Origin: Mogibacterium sp.
GTDB lineage: Bacteria > Bacillota > Clostridia > Peptostreptococcales > Anaerovoracaceae
Assembly: GCA_017433975.1 (NCBI GenBank)
Contig: JAFRGD010000034.1
Location: forward strand, 1 to 49,182
DNA length: 49,182 bases
Direction of reading: 5' to 3'
Shown here: piece after piece, positions 6,601-14,387 of the stretch
How positions within the stretch are numbered: the first letter of the stretch is position 1
Layout: each line of letters opens with the position of its first letter
The notes under the pieces: generated by a model
Told to the model about the DNA's origin: nothing
Databases searched by the model: none
Seen by the model: the letters and a program-made list of their open reading frames with translations, nothing else
Made by a program: the position numbers and the translations under genes

Positions 6601-8553
6601 CTATAGTTCGGCGCCCATGGCCGCGAGGATCCGGTCCGTCGCGTGGCCGTCGCACGAGCTCATGTAAAGTTCTTTGAATTTGCGGATCCGATCCCGGTCG
6701 AACCGGTTGTCGATGTCTTTGATATATTCCACCATGCCCGCGGTGTCGTCAAAGATCTCCCCCGGGACGAAGTTGTCGTAGTCGTAATACATGCCGCGCT
6801 CTGCCGCGTATTGGACGCGGTCCGCCGCATAGAACAGGACTGGCCGCTCGAACAGCGAGAACTCAAAGAAGATGGAGGAATAATCCGTGATGCAAATATC
6901 GCAGGTGCAGATCAGGTCCTCGATGCTGACCGTATCGGTCACGTCGAACGCAAACGTCCCTTTGAGGTCCTCCGGGATTTCCGGGCGGATTTTGACGAGC
7001 GGATGATGCTTCACCAGAACGATGTACTCGTCGGATAGGCCGTCCGCCATGGCCCGATAGTCAAAATCCTCCGGGGAAACCGCCGTGCTCATCTCTCCGC
7101 GGAACGTCGGGGAGTACAGGATCAGTTTCTTGTCGCGGGCTGCCGGTACAGCCGCGTAGACTCTCTCCCTGGCATCCGCGAGGAACTGCGGGTCAAAAAA
7201 GACGTCGGTCCGGCTCACGCCGATCGGTTTCACCAGCCCCTGCCCCTGCAGATGCATGGCGTCCTCCAGCACCCAGATGTGCTCCGGGCTCGCGACGGTC
7301 ACCATGTCAAAATTGTTGAACAACGGGTACCGGAGCTGTGTTTTCAGGTTACGGCCGAACTGCATGTCCGCGGTACTGAACCCGCATTTCTTGACGGCGC
7401 CGCACCCGTGCCAGGTCTGCAGGACGTACGTCCCTTCCCGGACGTCGAGGCAGCCGAGCACGTCCGTTCCCTCGGCGCAGACGATGTATCTCGCGGTGGC
7501 AGCGTCTTTGATGAAGTCCATCGCGGTCTTGTATTCGGTCCGGTGTCTCGAGTTGTCCTGCCGGAGCATCCATTCATGCACATCGTAATTGTCGGACGCC
7601 GCGAAGCGGTCCCGCAGCAGCGACATGCTGTTTGACAGTTTTGCAAAACGGATTTCGACAAACACGACTTTGCGCGGGTCGATCGGCGCCCTGCTGAACT
7701 TGCGGTATTGCCGCGGGTAAGCGATCTTGCGCGTGTAGAAGCGGTACGCTTCGCGGGTCTTGCGGAGGCGCCACTGGTGCAGACTCTTGCGGAACGTCGT
7801 TTTGGCGAAGTCCTCCCGCAGTGTCCGCGCCGCGGCGAGCCCTTTCTTGCCGAGCGAATCCGCCCGCAGCCGGATCCACCGGGAGTTCACATAGTCTTTG
7901 ATCAGCCCGTTGTCCAGCACGGTCCGAAGCGACAGTTTTGGTTCTTTGATATAAAATGACGCATTATAAATGCGGTAAAGGTCTTTCTGAAGGCCGCCCG
8001 TGAAATAAATGCTCTTCTTTTTGAGCGCCTCTGTGTAAAACAGTTTGTTCGCCCACAGGCAATCGAGCTGGTTGACTGCGGAGACCATCTTGTTGTGCAC
8101 GTAGTCCTCGGTAAAAACCGCAGCGTGCGCCGGCATCTGCGCGGCCTGCTCCGCACTGCCGTCCGCGTCCGCCGACGGCGTGTGAACCAGCGGAACCGTA
8201 ACAAATACCGGAAAGCCGCCGGTTTGGTTCTCCATCATGATCGCGTGGAGGTTGGTGAGCAGGTCTCTGCCCGGGAACACCGGAATATCGATGATCTGGA
8301 TGAAGATCCCCTTTGCGGCACCGACCGCGGCCTTGATGAACTCGGATCCGTTGTCGACATGCGGAAGCCATTTGATATCGCTTGCGTCCCCGAGGAATTC
8401 CCGGAGCGCCTCGTCCGCAAGGATCTCAACCGGCGCGTAAGTCTGCTGCCGGAGGCACTCCAAAACGGCCGGCGCGTTCACCTCGCCGACGGTATCCATC
8501 ATGACGACACTGATCAATACGTTGTTCTTGTGTTCCAATTCGAGTCCTCTCAT
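6601..8553 (-). CDS. Fusion: GT2-like N-terminal domain plus CDP-polyol phosphotransferase (650 aa)
   Basis: Residues about 270-650 are a TagF/TarF-type transferase: YPRQYRKFSR (279-288), WHGCGAVKKCG (381-391), SRTD (447-450), LYSPTFRG (479-486), KHHP (515-518), TDYSSIFFEFS (556-566). Residues 10-250 resemble a family 2 glycosyltransferase fold (LISVVMM start, CLRQQTYAPVEIL, AAVGAAKGIFIQIID) but no DxD metal site is visible where one is expected, so this half may be degenerate or bind without catalysis. Such GT2/TagF fusions are known among Gram-positive wall-polymer enzymes. ATG 8553 lacks a good ribosome-binding site; an in-frame TTG at 8538 has AGAGGA 6 nt before it and may be the real start (645 residues). 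It could link sugar and polyol phosphate addition. Confidence 0.85.
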   Translation of the reverse strand: MRGLELEHKNNVLISVVMMDTVGEVNAPAVLECLRQQTYAPVEILADEALREFLGDASDIKWLPHVDNGSEFIKAAVGAAKGIFIQIIDIPVFPGRDLLTNLHAIMMENQTGGFPVFVTVPLVHTPSADADGSAEQAAQMPAHAAVFTEDYVHNKMVSAVNQLDCLWANKLFYTEALKKKSIYFTGGLQKDLYRIYNASFYIKEPKLSLRTVLDNGLIKDYVNSRWIRLRADSLGKKGLAAARTLREDFAKTTFRKSLHQWRLRKTREAYRFYTRKIAYPRQYRKFSRAPIDPRKVVFVEIRFAKLSNSMSLLRDRFAASDNYDVHEWMLRQDNSRHRTEYKTAMDFIKDAATARYIVCAEGTDVLGCLDVREGTYVLQTWHGCGAVKKCGFSTADMQFGRNLKTQLRYPLFNNFDMVTVASPEHIWVLEDAMHLQGQGLVKPIGVSRTDVFFDPQFLADARERVYAAVPAARDKKLILYSPTFRGEMSTAVSPEDFDYRAMADGLSDEYIVLVKHHPLVKIRPEIPEDLKGTFAFDVTDTVSIEDLICTCDICITDYSSIFFEFSLFERPVLFYAADRVQYAAERGMYYDYDNFVPGEIFDDTAGMVEYIKDIDNRFDRDRIRKFKELYMSSCDGHATDRILAAMGAEL

Positions 8554-8565
8554 CGGTTTGAAAAA

Positions 8566-9828
8566 CTACGCCTGGATGACGACCGGCAGCGTCGATCCGG
8601 CGTACGGGATGACGATGACCGTCGGCGGCGCATCGTGCCCGGCATTCTCATACTGCCGGAGCGCATCGTCCACGGCGCTCTGCAGGTCTTGGTACGACTC
8701 GAGAAACGCCTGCCGCACGAGGTCCGGCGTCATGCCGGACACCAGCTTGATGCCGCATTTCTGCCGCACCATCGCGATGGCAGCCGCTTTGTGTCCGCCC
8801 AGGCGGAACTCCCGGCCGATGCGGTCGATCAGGTCCTGCGGACGGTCCGCCGCGAGCATCCACTCTTCAAAAGTTTTGTTCCCGAAGCCTTCGTTCGCGG
8901 CGCCGACCAGAATGATGGTTCCGCCGTCCCTGACCGCGTACTGCGCGTTGTCCAGCGCCTTTTGCATCTGATACAGGTTGAGGTCCTTTGGCGCGCCACC
9001 CTGCGACGCGATCACGATATCCGCAGGCGCCGCAATCCGCACCTTGTTGAGCTCGTCGTAAAGCTCGCATCCTCTGCGGTGCGCTGCGACCACGTCGCCC
9101 GCCACCGCCGCGATGATTTCTTTCCTGTGCCCGAGGATCACGTTCACCATGAAGTCGATCGGACAGAACACCGCCGCCTCCTCGAGGTCGAGCCGGAGCG
9201 GATTGTCCTCCGCCCGTCCGACCGAAGCGCGGTCGTCCAGCATCATGGAGTGGTTCCGCTGAATCGCGGCCGGCGTCGAACACCCCGGCATCAGCGCCTT
9301 GATTCCGCCGGAATACCCGGCGAAGTAATGAAAATCGATGTTCCCGAGGCAGATTCTCCGGTCCGCCTCCGCGACGACCCGTGTGATGTCGACCGGTGTC
9401 CCGTGGCTCGTCTCGCCCAGGTGGATGCAGTCCGTCGGATCGTTGTCCACGCAGCGGACCCGCCGGTAGATCTCCGGGCCGACCAGCCGCTCCCGCTCCT
9501 CCGCGGTCTGCGCCCGGTGGTTGCCCGTCGCGATTACGACCGTGATGTCCTCGTCGCAAACACCTGCTGCATATAATTCATCTAAAACATCCGGCAGCAC
9601 AGCCGCCGTCGGCATCGGCCGGGAGATGTCGCTCGTCAGAATCACGATCCTCTCTCCGGGTTTGACGATGTCCCGCAGGCGTTCTGTACCGATTGGATGG
9701 CGGAGCGCCTCCCGGACCGCGTTGTCTGCCGCATCCGAAGGCGTCGTCCCTTCCAGAACATAAACGGAGACTCCTTCCGGAATCTCCGCGCATTTGATTT
9801 CGTTCCCTGATCTGACCGTGATCTGCAT
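8566..9828 (-). CDS. LarA-family (nickel-pincer type) racemase/epimerase homologue
   Basis: A 420-residue member of the lactate racemase LarA family. In Lactiplantibacillus LarA the residues His108, His174, Lys184 (cofactor attachment) and His200 (Ni ligand) are essential. Here ATGNHR (His104), DFHYFAGYSGG (His167), IKALMPG (Lys177) and RNHSMM (His193) keep the same order, and the last three keep the same spacing (10 and 16 residues), so the site looks intact and could carry the NPN cofactor. SDISRPMP (66-73) is also family-typical. Family members act on various 2-hydroxy acids; substrate is unknown here. It sits mid-operon between rfbB (9-bp gap) and the fused transferase (12-bp gap), implying a wall-polymer role such as epimerising an acidic or lactyl substituent or precursor. 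No larB, larC or larE cofactor gene is in the window. Confidence 0.85.
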   Translation of the reverse strand: MQITVRSGNEIKCAEIPEGVSVYVLEGTTPSDAADNAVREALRHPIGTERLRDIVKPGERIVILTSDISRPMPTAAVLPDVLDELYAAGVCDEDITVVIATGNHRAQTAEERERLVGPEIYRRVRCVDNDPTDCIHLGETSHGTPVDITRVVAEADRRICLGNIDFHYFAGYSGGIKALMPGCSTPAAIQRNHSMMLDDRASVGRAEDNPLRLDLEEAAVFCPIDFMVNVILGHRKEIIAAVAGDVVAAHRRGCELYDELNKVRIAAPADIVIASQGGAPKDLNLYQMQKALDNAQYAVRDGGTIILVGAANEGFGNKTFEEWMLAADRPQDLIDRIGREFRLGGHKAAAIAMVRQKCGIKLVSGMTPDLVRQAFLESYQDLQSAVDDALRQYENAGHDAPPTVIVIPYAGSTLPVVIQA

Positions 9829-9837
9829 AGTTCTACC

Positions 9838-10857
9838 TTACCGATTGCTGTACATCCTGTCGTAGTATTCCATGTACTCGCCGCTGACGATCTTTTCCCA
9901 CCAGTCCTTGTTATCAAGATACCAGTCGATCGTCAATTTAAGCCCGTCCTCGAACCGCGTCTCCGGCAGCCAGCCGAGCTCATTGTGGATCTTGGTCGGG
10001 TCGATTGCGTACCGGAGGTCGTGGCCCTTGCGGTCGCCGACGAAGGTGATCAGCGACTCCGGCTTGCCGAGGTGCTTGAGGATCGCCTTGACGACGGCGA
10101 GGTTGGTCCGTTCGTTATGTCCGCCGATGTTATAAACCTCTCCGACCCGTCCGTTGTGGATCACCAGATCGATGGCGCTGCAGTGGTCTCTGACGTAGAG
10201 CCAGTCGCGGACGTTCTCGCCCGTCCCGTAGACCGGCAGCGGCTTGTCATTCAGCGCGTTGATGATCATGAGCGGGATCAGTTTCTCCGGGAAGTGGTAC
10301 GGCCCGTAGTTGTTGGAGCAGCGGCTGATCGTCACCGGGAGCCCGTAGGTCCGGTGGTAAGCCAGCGCGAGCAGGTCCGCAGACGCCTTGGAAGCGGAAT
10401 ACGGACTCGACGCGGTGAGCGGCATGTCCTCGGTAAAGAAGAGGTCCGGCCGGTCCAGCGGCAGGTCGCCGTACACCTCGTCCGTTCCGACCTGATGAAA
10501 CCGCCCGACGCCAAACGCCCGGCAGGCGTCCATAAGGACCTGCGTCCCGAGGATGTTGGTCCGGAGGAAGATTCCCGGGTCTTCGATGGACCGGTCCACG
10601 TGAGACTCCGCGGCGAAGTTCACCACGGTGTCGAAGCCCGACTCCTCGAAGAGCCGGAAGACCGCCTCGCGGTCTGCGATGTCCGCCCGGACGAACCGGA
10701 AATGCGGATTCGATTCCAGAGGCTGTAAAGTATCATAATTGCCGGCGTAGGTCAGTTTATCCAGTACGGTGATATCGTACTCCGGATATTTCTCCAGCAT
10801 GTAATAAACGAAGTTGCTGCCGATGAACCCGGCGCCACCTGTTACCAATAGTTTCAT
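9838..10857 (-). CDS. rfbB: dTDP-glucose 4,6-dehydratase RfbB/RmlB
   Basis: A short-chain NAD-dependent dehydratase converting dTDP-glucose to dTDP-4-keto-6-deoxyglucose. Visible are the Rossmann motif TGGAGFIGS at the N-terminus, AESHVDRSI, GTDEVYGDL (catalytic Asp-Glu), the YSASKAS YxxxK motif and NNYGPYHFPEKLIPLMI. A longer reading frame begins 54 bp upstream, but ATG 10857 is preceded by AGGAGG and yields the standard MKLLVTGG start and 339-residue length. It follows tarI by 10 bp. Its product is the substrate of the WecE-like aminotransferase in the same operon. RmlA (dTDP-glucose synthesis) and RmlC/D (rhamnose branch) are not in the window, so the branch appears directed to an amino sugar. 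Confidence 0.95.
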   Translation of the reverse strand: MKLLVTGGAGFIGSNFVYYMLEKYPEYDITVLDKLTYAGNYDTLQPLESNPHFRFVRADIADREAVFRLFEESGFDTVVNFAAESHVDRSIEDPGIFLRTNILGTQVLMDACRAFGVGRFHQVGTDEVYGDLPLDRPDLFFTEDMPLTASSPYSASKASADLLALAYHRTYGLPVTISRCSNNYGPYHFPEKLIPLMIINALNDKPLPVYGTGENVRDWLYVRDHCSAIDLVIHNGRVGEVYNIGGHNERTNLAVVKAILKHLGKPESLITFVGDRKGHDLRYAIDPTKIHNELGWLPETRFEDGLKLTIDWYLDNKDWWEKIVSGEYMEYYDRMYSNR

Positions 10858-10867
10858 GATGCCTCCT

Positions 10868-11578
10868 TTACTCTCTGGAAATCGACTCGAGAATGGTCTC
10901 AGCGTACTCAATATCGGATTTGTAAGTCACTTTGATGTTGGTCGTCGAGCCCCGGACGATCACGACGTTCCGCCCCTTGAGCACAAACGCCTTGATTGCG
11001 TCCGTCAGGATCGCTTTTTCCTCACCGGTCAGCGTTCCGTAGATCTCGCGGAACGCCGCCGCCCGGAAGGTCTGCGGTGTCTGGCCCTGGTACAGGGTCT
11101 TGCGGTCCGGGACTTCGATGATGTGCGTCCCGTCCGCGCTGACGACGATCGTATCCGTCGCCGGCATGACTGTGTCCACCGCGTCCGCGGTTCCGATGGC
11201 GTCGAGGTTGCGGTCGATCATGTCCGCGGTGACAAACGGGCGGACCGCATCGTGCGTTACGATGACGGTATCCTGGTCCAGCCCGAATTCCCGTTCGATG
11301 TAACCGATCGCATTCATGATCGTATCGTTACGCTCCGGGCCGCCGGAAATGACCGGAATGTCAATCAGGCCCGGACACGAACGGAACACCTGTCGTGTGT
11401 ATTCGATCCATTCTTCCGGGCACAGTACTACTACATGATCTATTCTGTTGTGACGGACGAACTGCTCCGTCGTATGCACCAGAATCGGCTTGCCGCCGAT
11501 CTCCAGGAACTGCTTTGGCTTGTCGATGTCCCCCATCCGCTTGCCGACGCCGCCGGCAAGAATTGCTGCTATGACCAT
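10868..11578 (-). CDS. tarI: Ribitol-5-phosphate cytidylyltransferase TarI
   Basis: A 236-residue nucleotidyltransferase of the IspD/TarI family that forms CDP-ribitol from CTP and ribitol 5-phosphate. The CTP-binding start AAILAGGVGKRMG...PKQFLEIGGKPIL, GGPERNDTI, THDAVRPF, AVDTVMPATDTI and LYQGQTPQTFR are clear. Recalled Staphylococcus TarI agrees at many positions (GGADRNTSI, THDSVRPFIT, LYQGQTPQTFR, DEEKEILTDA), and tarJ is in the same operon, which favours TarI over IspD of the isoprenoid pathway. The 60-bp gap to tagH upstream is AT-rich and larger than elsewhere in the operon; an internal promoter is possible but none is convincing. Confidence 0.92.
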   Translation of the reverse strand: MVIAAILAGGVGKRMGDIDKPKQFLEIGGKPILVHTTEQFVRHNRIDHVVVLCPEEWIEYTRQVFRSCPGLIDIPVISGGPERNDTIMNAIGYIEREFGLDQDTVIVTHDAVRPFVTADMIDRNLDAIGTADAVDTVMPATDTIVVSADGTHIIEVPDRKTLYQGQTPQTFRAAAFREIYGTLTGEEKAILTDAIKAFVLKGRNVVIVRGSTTNIKVTYKSDIEYAETILESISRE

Positions 11579-11638
11579 CTTTCTAAAGACTCCGTATTAT
11601 TATTTAATTGCAATTGAACAGAATACAAGATTCGCACG

Positions 11639-12421
11639 TCAGACGACCAGATCAATGTTGCTGGAACCGTCGCTTTTTTCTTTCGGAACTTCCATGAATT
11701 CGAGATAGTGATCCACCACGGTCTGAGGGTCACCGATCTCCATGAATTCTCCGTCATTGATCCATAAGACGATATCACAGAGCTCGAGGATCGTGTCATC
11801 ACTATGCGATACGATCACGACCGTCCGCGTATCGTCCGAAATGAGCTCCCTCATCTTGTTATAGCTCTTCTTTTTGAATTTCTTATCTCCTACGGAAAGC
11901 ACCTCGTCGATCAACATGATGTCCGTCTCCAGAATTGCTGTAATCGCAAAGGCGAGTTTGGAATACATTCCTGAGGAGTATGTCTTGACCGGCCTGTCAA
12001 TGAAATCACCGATATCGGCAAACTGTACGATTTCCTCTTCCTTTTTAGCGATTTCCTCCTCGGAAAAGCCCAGCAACATGCCCGAAAGGTAAATGTTCTC
12101 GCGTCCGCTCAGTTTCCGGTTAAAGCCCACGCCAATGGAAAGCAGTGAAATCGAATGTCCGTGCAGATCGATCGTCCCCTGATCTGGTGAAAAGACGCCG
12201 GCAATTGCGCGAAGCATCGTTGACTTTCCCGAGCCGTTTCTCCCGATCAGACCGAGGATCTTGCCCTCCTCCAGTTCAAAACTGACGCCCTTGAGCGCAT
12301 GAAAAACTTCGACCTTCTGGCGCCCCTTCGTCCAGCGGGCCCGTATGGAGGACTTTTCAATGCTTTTGTAGAAAATATGTAAATTATCAACTGTCAGCGC
12401 TATATTCTTATCTTCAGACAT
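11639..12421 (-). CDS. tagH: Teichoic acid ABC exporter ATPase TagH
   Basis: The ATPase half of an ABC-2 exporter that flips lipid-linked wall polymer across the membrane. Walker A is GRNGSGKST (60-68), the signature is YSSGM (148-152) and Walker B IMLIDE (168-173) followed by LSVGD. The motif LSIGVGFNRKLSGRENIYLSG is typical of the TagH/RfbE/Wzt branch rather than other ABC ATPases. At 260 residues it lacks the C-terminal extracytoplasmic or carbohydrate-binding domain found in Bacillus TagH or in Wzt, ending shortly after the ATPase core. Its start lies 2 bp after the stop of tagG. Confidence 0.92.
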   Translation of the reverse strand: MSEDKNIALTVDNLHIFYKSIEKSSIRARWTKGRQKVEVFHALKGVSFELEEGKILGLIGRNGSGKSTMLRAIAGVFSPDQGTIDLHGHSISLLSIGVGFNRKLSGRENIYLSGMLLGFSEEEIAKKEEEIVQFADIGDFIDRPVKTYSSGMYSKLAFAITAILETDIMLIDEVLSVGDKKFKKKSYNKMRELISDDTRTVVIVSHSDDTILELCDIVLWINDGEFMEIGDPQTVVDHYLEFMEVPKEKSDGSSNIDLVV

Positions 12422-12423
12422 GT

Positions 12424-13206
12424 TTAAACCGCCTTTGCGTAGCTGTTTTCATTCTTGTGAATCAAATGGATGCCGACGGCACACAGAATCAAACCTATGA
12501 CAAGCCATATGAACAGACCCTCAAAACTCGGCAAACTCTCCTCGAGACAAACCTTTCTCATCTCACTCATCAAAAAAGCAGAAGGGTTCGCCCGCAGGAC
12601 GATAAACTGCAGTGTTCCGCTGAGTCGTGTTTTAATGTTATAAAATACGCCGGATAAGTAAAAGACCATTCTGAGACCGATCCGTACCAGATTCTCCAGG
12701 TCGTTCAGGCCGACGCCGGCGTGCATCAGAATCGTTCCGATGCCAAAGGTAACAACATACAGAACGAAAATAATCGGAATCAGGAAGATCACTCTCCACG
12801 TAATCGGAACCCTTTGGAAAAGCATCAGCGCGAATGCGATGCAGAGAGCAATTCCCATTTTGAACAGATATGTATAAGTCTTGGAAATCAGCAGAATATA
12901 CTTAGGAATATAGACCTTGGTTACCAGGTCCCGGTTGCTCACAATCGTTCTCACACTACCGGAGACGGTGCGGTTGAAATAATCCCACGTGGTGATTCCA
13001 AGAAATACAAACGAGGCGAAGTACGGTGTCTTATTCTGGAATACTACGCCGAACACGAAGGTGTAAATCAACATGTAACAAAACGGCTCGATGACCCACC
13101 ACAGCCAGTTCAGACGGGAGTCCGCAACCTCGCTGTGGAGCTCTGCCTTTGCACTCCGAATCGCGTATTTATTATACTTTTTGATATTGCTGAAAAACTT
13201 TTTCAT
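12424..13206 (-). CDS. tagG: Teichoic acid ABC exporter permease TagG
   Basis: A 260-residue ABC-2 type permease. The N-terminal cytoplasmic segment (AELHSEVADSRLNWLWWVIEP) is characteristic of polysaccharide exporters, followed by about six hydrophobic segments (near 38-58, 66-84, 108-130, 140-165, 175-195, 230-250). It pairs with TagH immediately downstream to export the polymer built by the operon. Its start overlaps the TagO-like gene stop by 4 bp. Confidence 0.9.
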   Translation of the reverse strand: MKKFFSNIKKYNKYAIRSAKAELHSEVADSRLNWLWWVIEPFCYMLIYTFVFGVVFQNKTPYFASFVFLGITTWDYFNRTVSGSVRTIVSNRDLVTKVYIPKYILLISKTYTYLFKMGIALCIAFALMLFQRVPITWRVIFLIPIIFVLYVVTFGIGTILMHAGVGLNDLENLVRIGLRMVFYLSGVFYNIKTRLSGTLQFIVLRANPSAFLMSEMRKVCLEESLPSFEGLFIWLVIGLILCAVGIHLIHKNENSYAKAV

Positions 13207-14384
13207 GATTCTTTGAGTATATTTTGCTCGTCCTTGCTTTGATTTACTGCTTCCGAATTATGAATTTGGCTGTCCTTTTGAGACGCCCGGGCGGTTCGTC
13301 GCTGGCGCGCGGTGCGCACCTTATTGATCCCATACATCCGCCGGTGCACCGGGTCGGTGGCGAATACATAGAGGTAAGACGCCACGACGGCGATCAGCAT
13401 GAACGCATCGACATAAAGCTCCCGGCTCATCAGTATGGCTGCAACCCCCATGATTCCGGTGATACCGTAGAGCATGATGACCGATCGGCGCTGGTCGTAG
13501 CCCTGGGAGATCAGACGGTGATGCAGGTGTTCCTTGTCCGCGACCATGATGGATTGACGGCGGAGAATCCGGCGCGCCATCGCCATGAACGTGTCAAAGA
13601 TCGGAACCGCGAGCGCAATCACCGGAACAGCCGTCGCGATGAGCGTCGCGCGCTTGAGCGGGCTGATGACGGACAGGGTCGCGATCATGAAGCCCAGATA
13701 CAATGCGCCGCTGTCCCCCATGAAGGTCTTTGCCGGTGAGAAGTTGTACGGCAGGAACCCGATGCAGGCCCCGGCAATCGCCATCAGCGAGGTGCACACA
13801 ACTACCATTCCGTAGATGTTGCCGTGGATGTACGCGACGTACGCCATGCAGACGCAGATGATGGCGGATACACCTGCCGCGAGCCCGTCCAGGCCGTCGA
13901 TCAGGTTGATCGTGTTAGTGATGCCGACGATCCAGAGGACGGTGATGATGAAGCAGGCTGTCGTTCCGAGGATGACCTTTCCTTCACCGCCGAAATAATT
14001 GGCGATGAATTTGATCCGGATCCCCGAAGCGTAGGCGATGATCGCAATCACGAACTGCCCGATGAATTTTGGTTTGGCCTTGAGCGACTTGATATCGTCG
14101 ACCGCACCGAGCATGTACATCAGCGTTCCGCATAGGATTGCGGTGCGGATGTTCTTGTCATATCCTGCGAAAAGCCAGATCGCGGTCATGGACCCGAGGA
14201 AAATCGCCAGTCCGCCGAAGCGTGGGATGACGTCAGTGTGCATCCGGCGGTCGTCCTTTGGGATGTCCATCGCGCCGACCCGTTTGGCGAGGCGCATGCT
14301 GACCGGTGTCATCACAAATGAAATCAGCAGGGCCACGACAAAGACCATTATTATTGATTCCGGATCAAAGATCCTCTGCTCCAT
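13203..14384 (-). CDS. tagO: Undecaprenyl-phosphate GlcNAc-1-phosphate transferase, TagO/WecA family
   Basis: A polytopic phosphoglycosyltransferase of the MraY/WecA family that starts the linkage unit by moving a HexNAc-1-phosphate from its UDP-sugar to undecaprenyl phosphate. Family motifs: MHTDVIPRFGG, AVDDIKS with the Asp pair at 96-97, NTINLIDGLDG (157-167), MGDSGALYLGF (222-232) and HLHHRL (286-291). The PRFGG and HLHHRL forms fit TagO/WecA rather than MraY. The last ~50 residues are a polar, Arg/Gln/Lys-rich cytoplasmic tail. It is 3 bp after the LCP gene and overlaps tagG by 4 bp. Confidence 0.92.
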   Translation of the reverse strand: MEQRIFDPESIIMVFVVALLISFVMTPVSMRLAKRVGAMDIPKDDRRMHTDVIPRFGGLAIFLGSMTAIWLFAGYDKNIRTAILCGTLMYMLGAVDDIKSLKAKPKFIGQFVIAIIAYASGIRIKFIANYFGGEGKVILGTTACFIITVLWIVGITNTINLIDGLDGLAAGVSAIICVCMAYVAYIHGNIYGMVVVCTSLMAIAGACIGFLPYNFSPAKTFMGDSGALYLGFMIATLSVISPLKRATLIATAVPVIALAVPIFDTFMAMARRILRRQSIMVADKEHLHHRLISQGYDQRRSVIMLYGITGIMGVAAILMSRELYVDAFMLIAVVASYLYVFATDPVHRRMYGINKVRTARQRRTARASQKDSQIHNSEAVNQSKDEQNILKES

Positions 14385-14387
14385 GAC

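Noticed and set aside
10868..11578. IspD (isoprenoid pathway) as identity of the cytidylyltransferase
   Set aside because: Sequence blocks match TarI better and tarJ is in the same operon.
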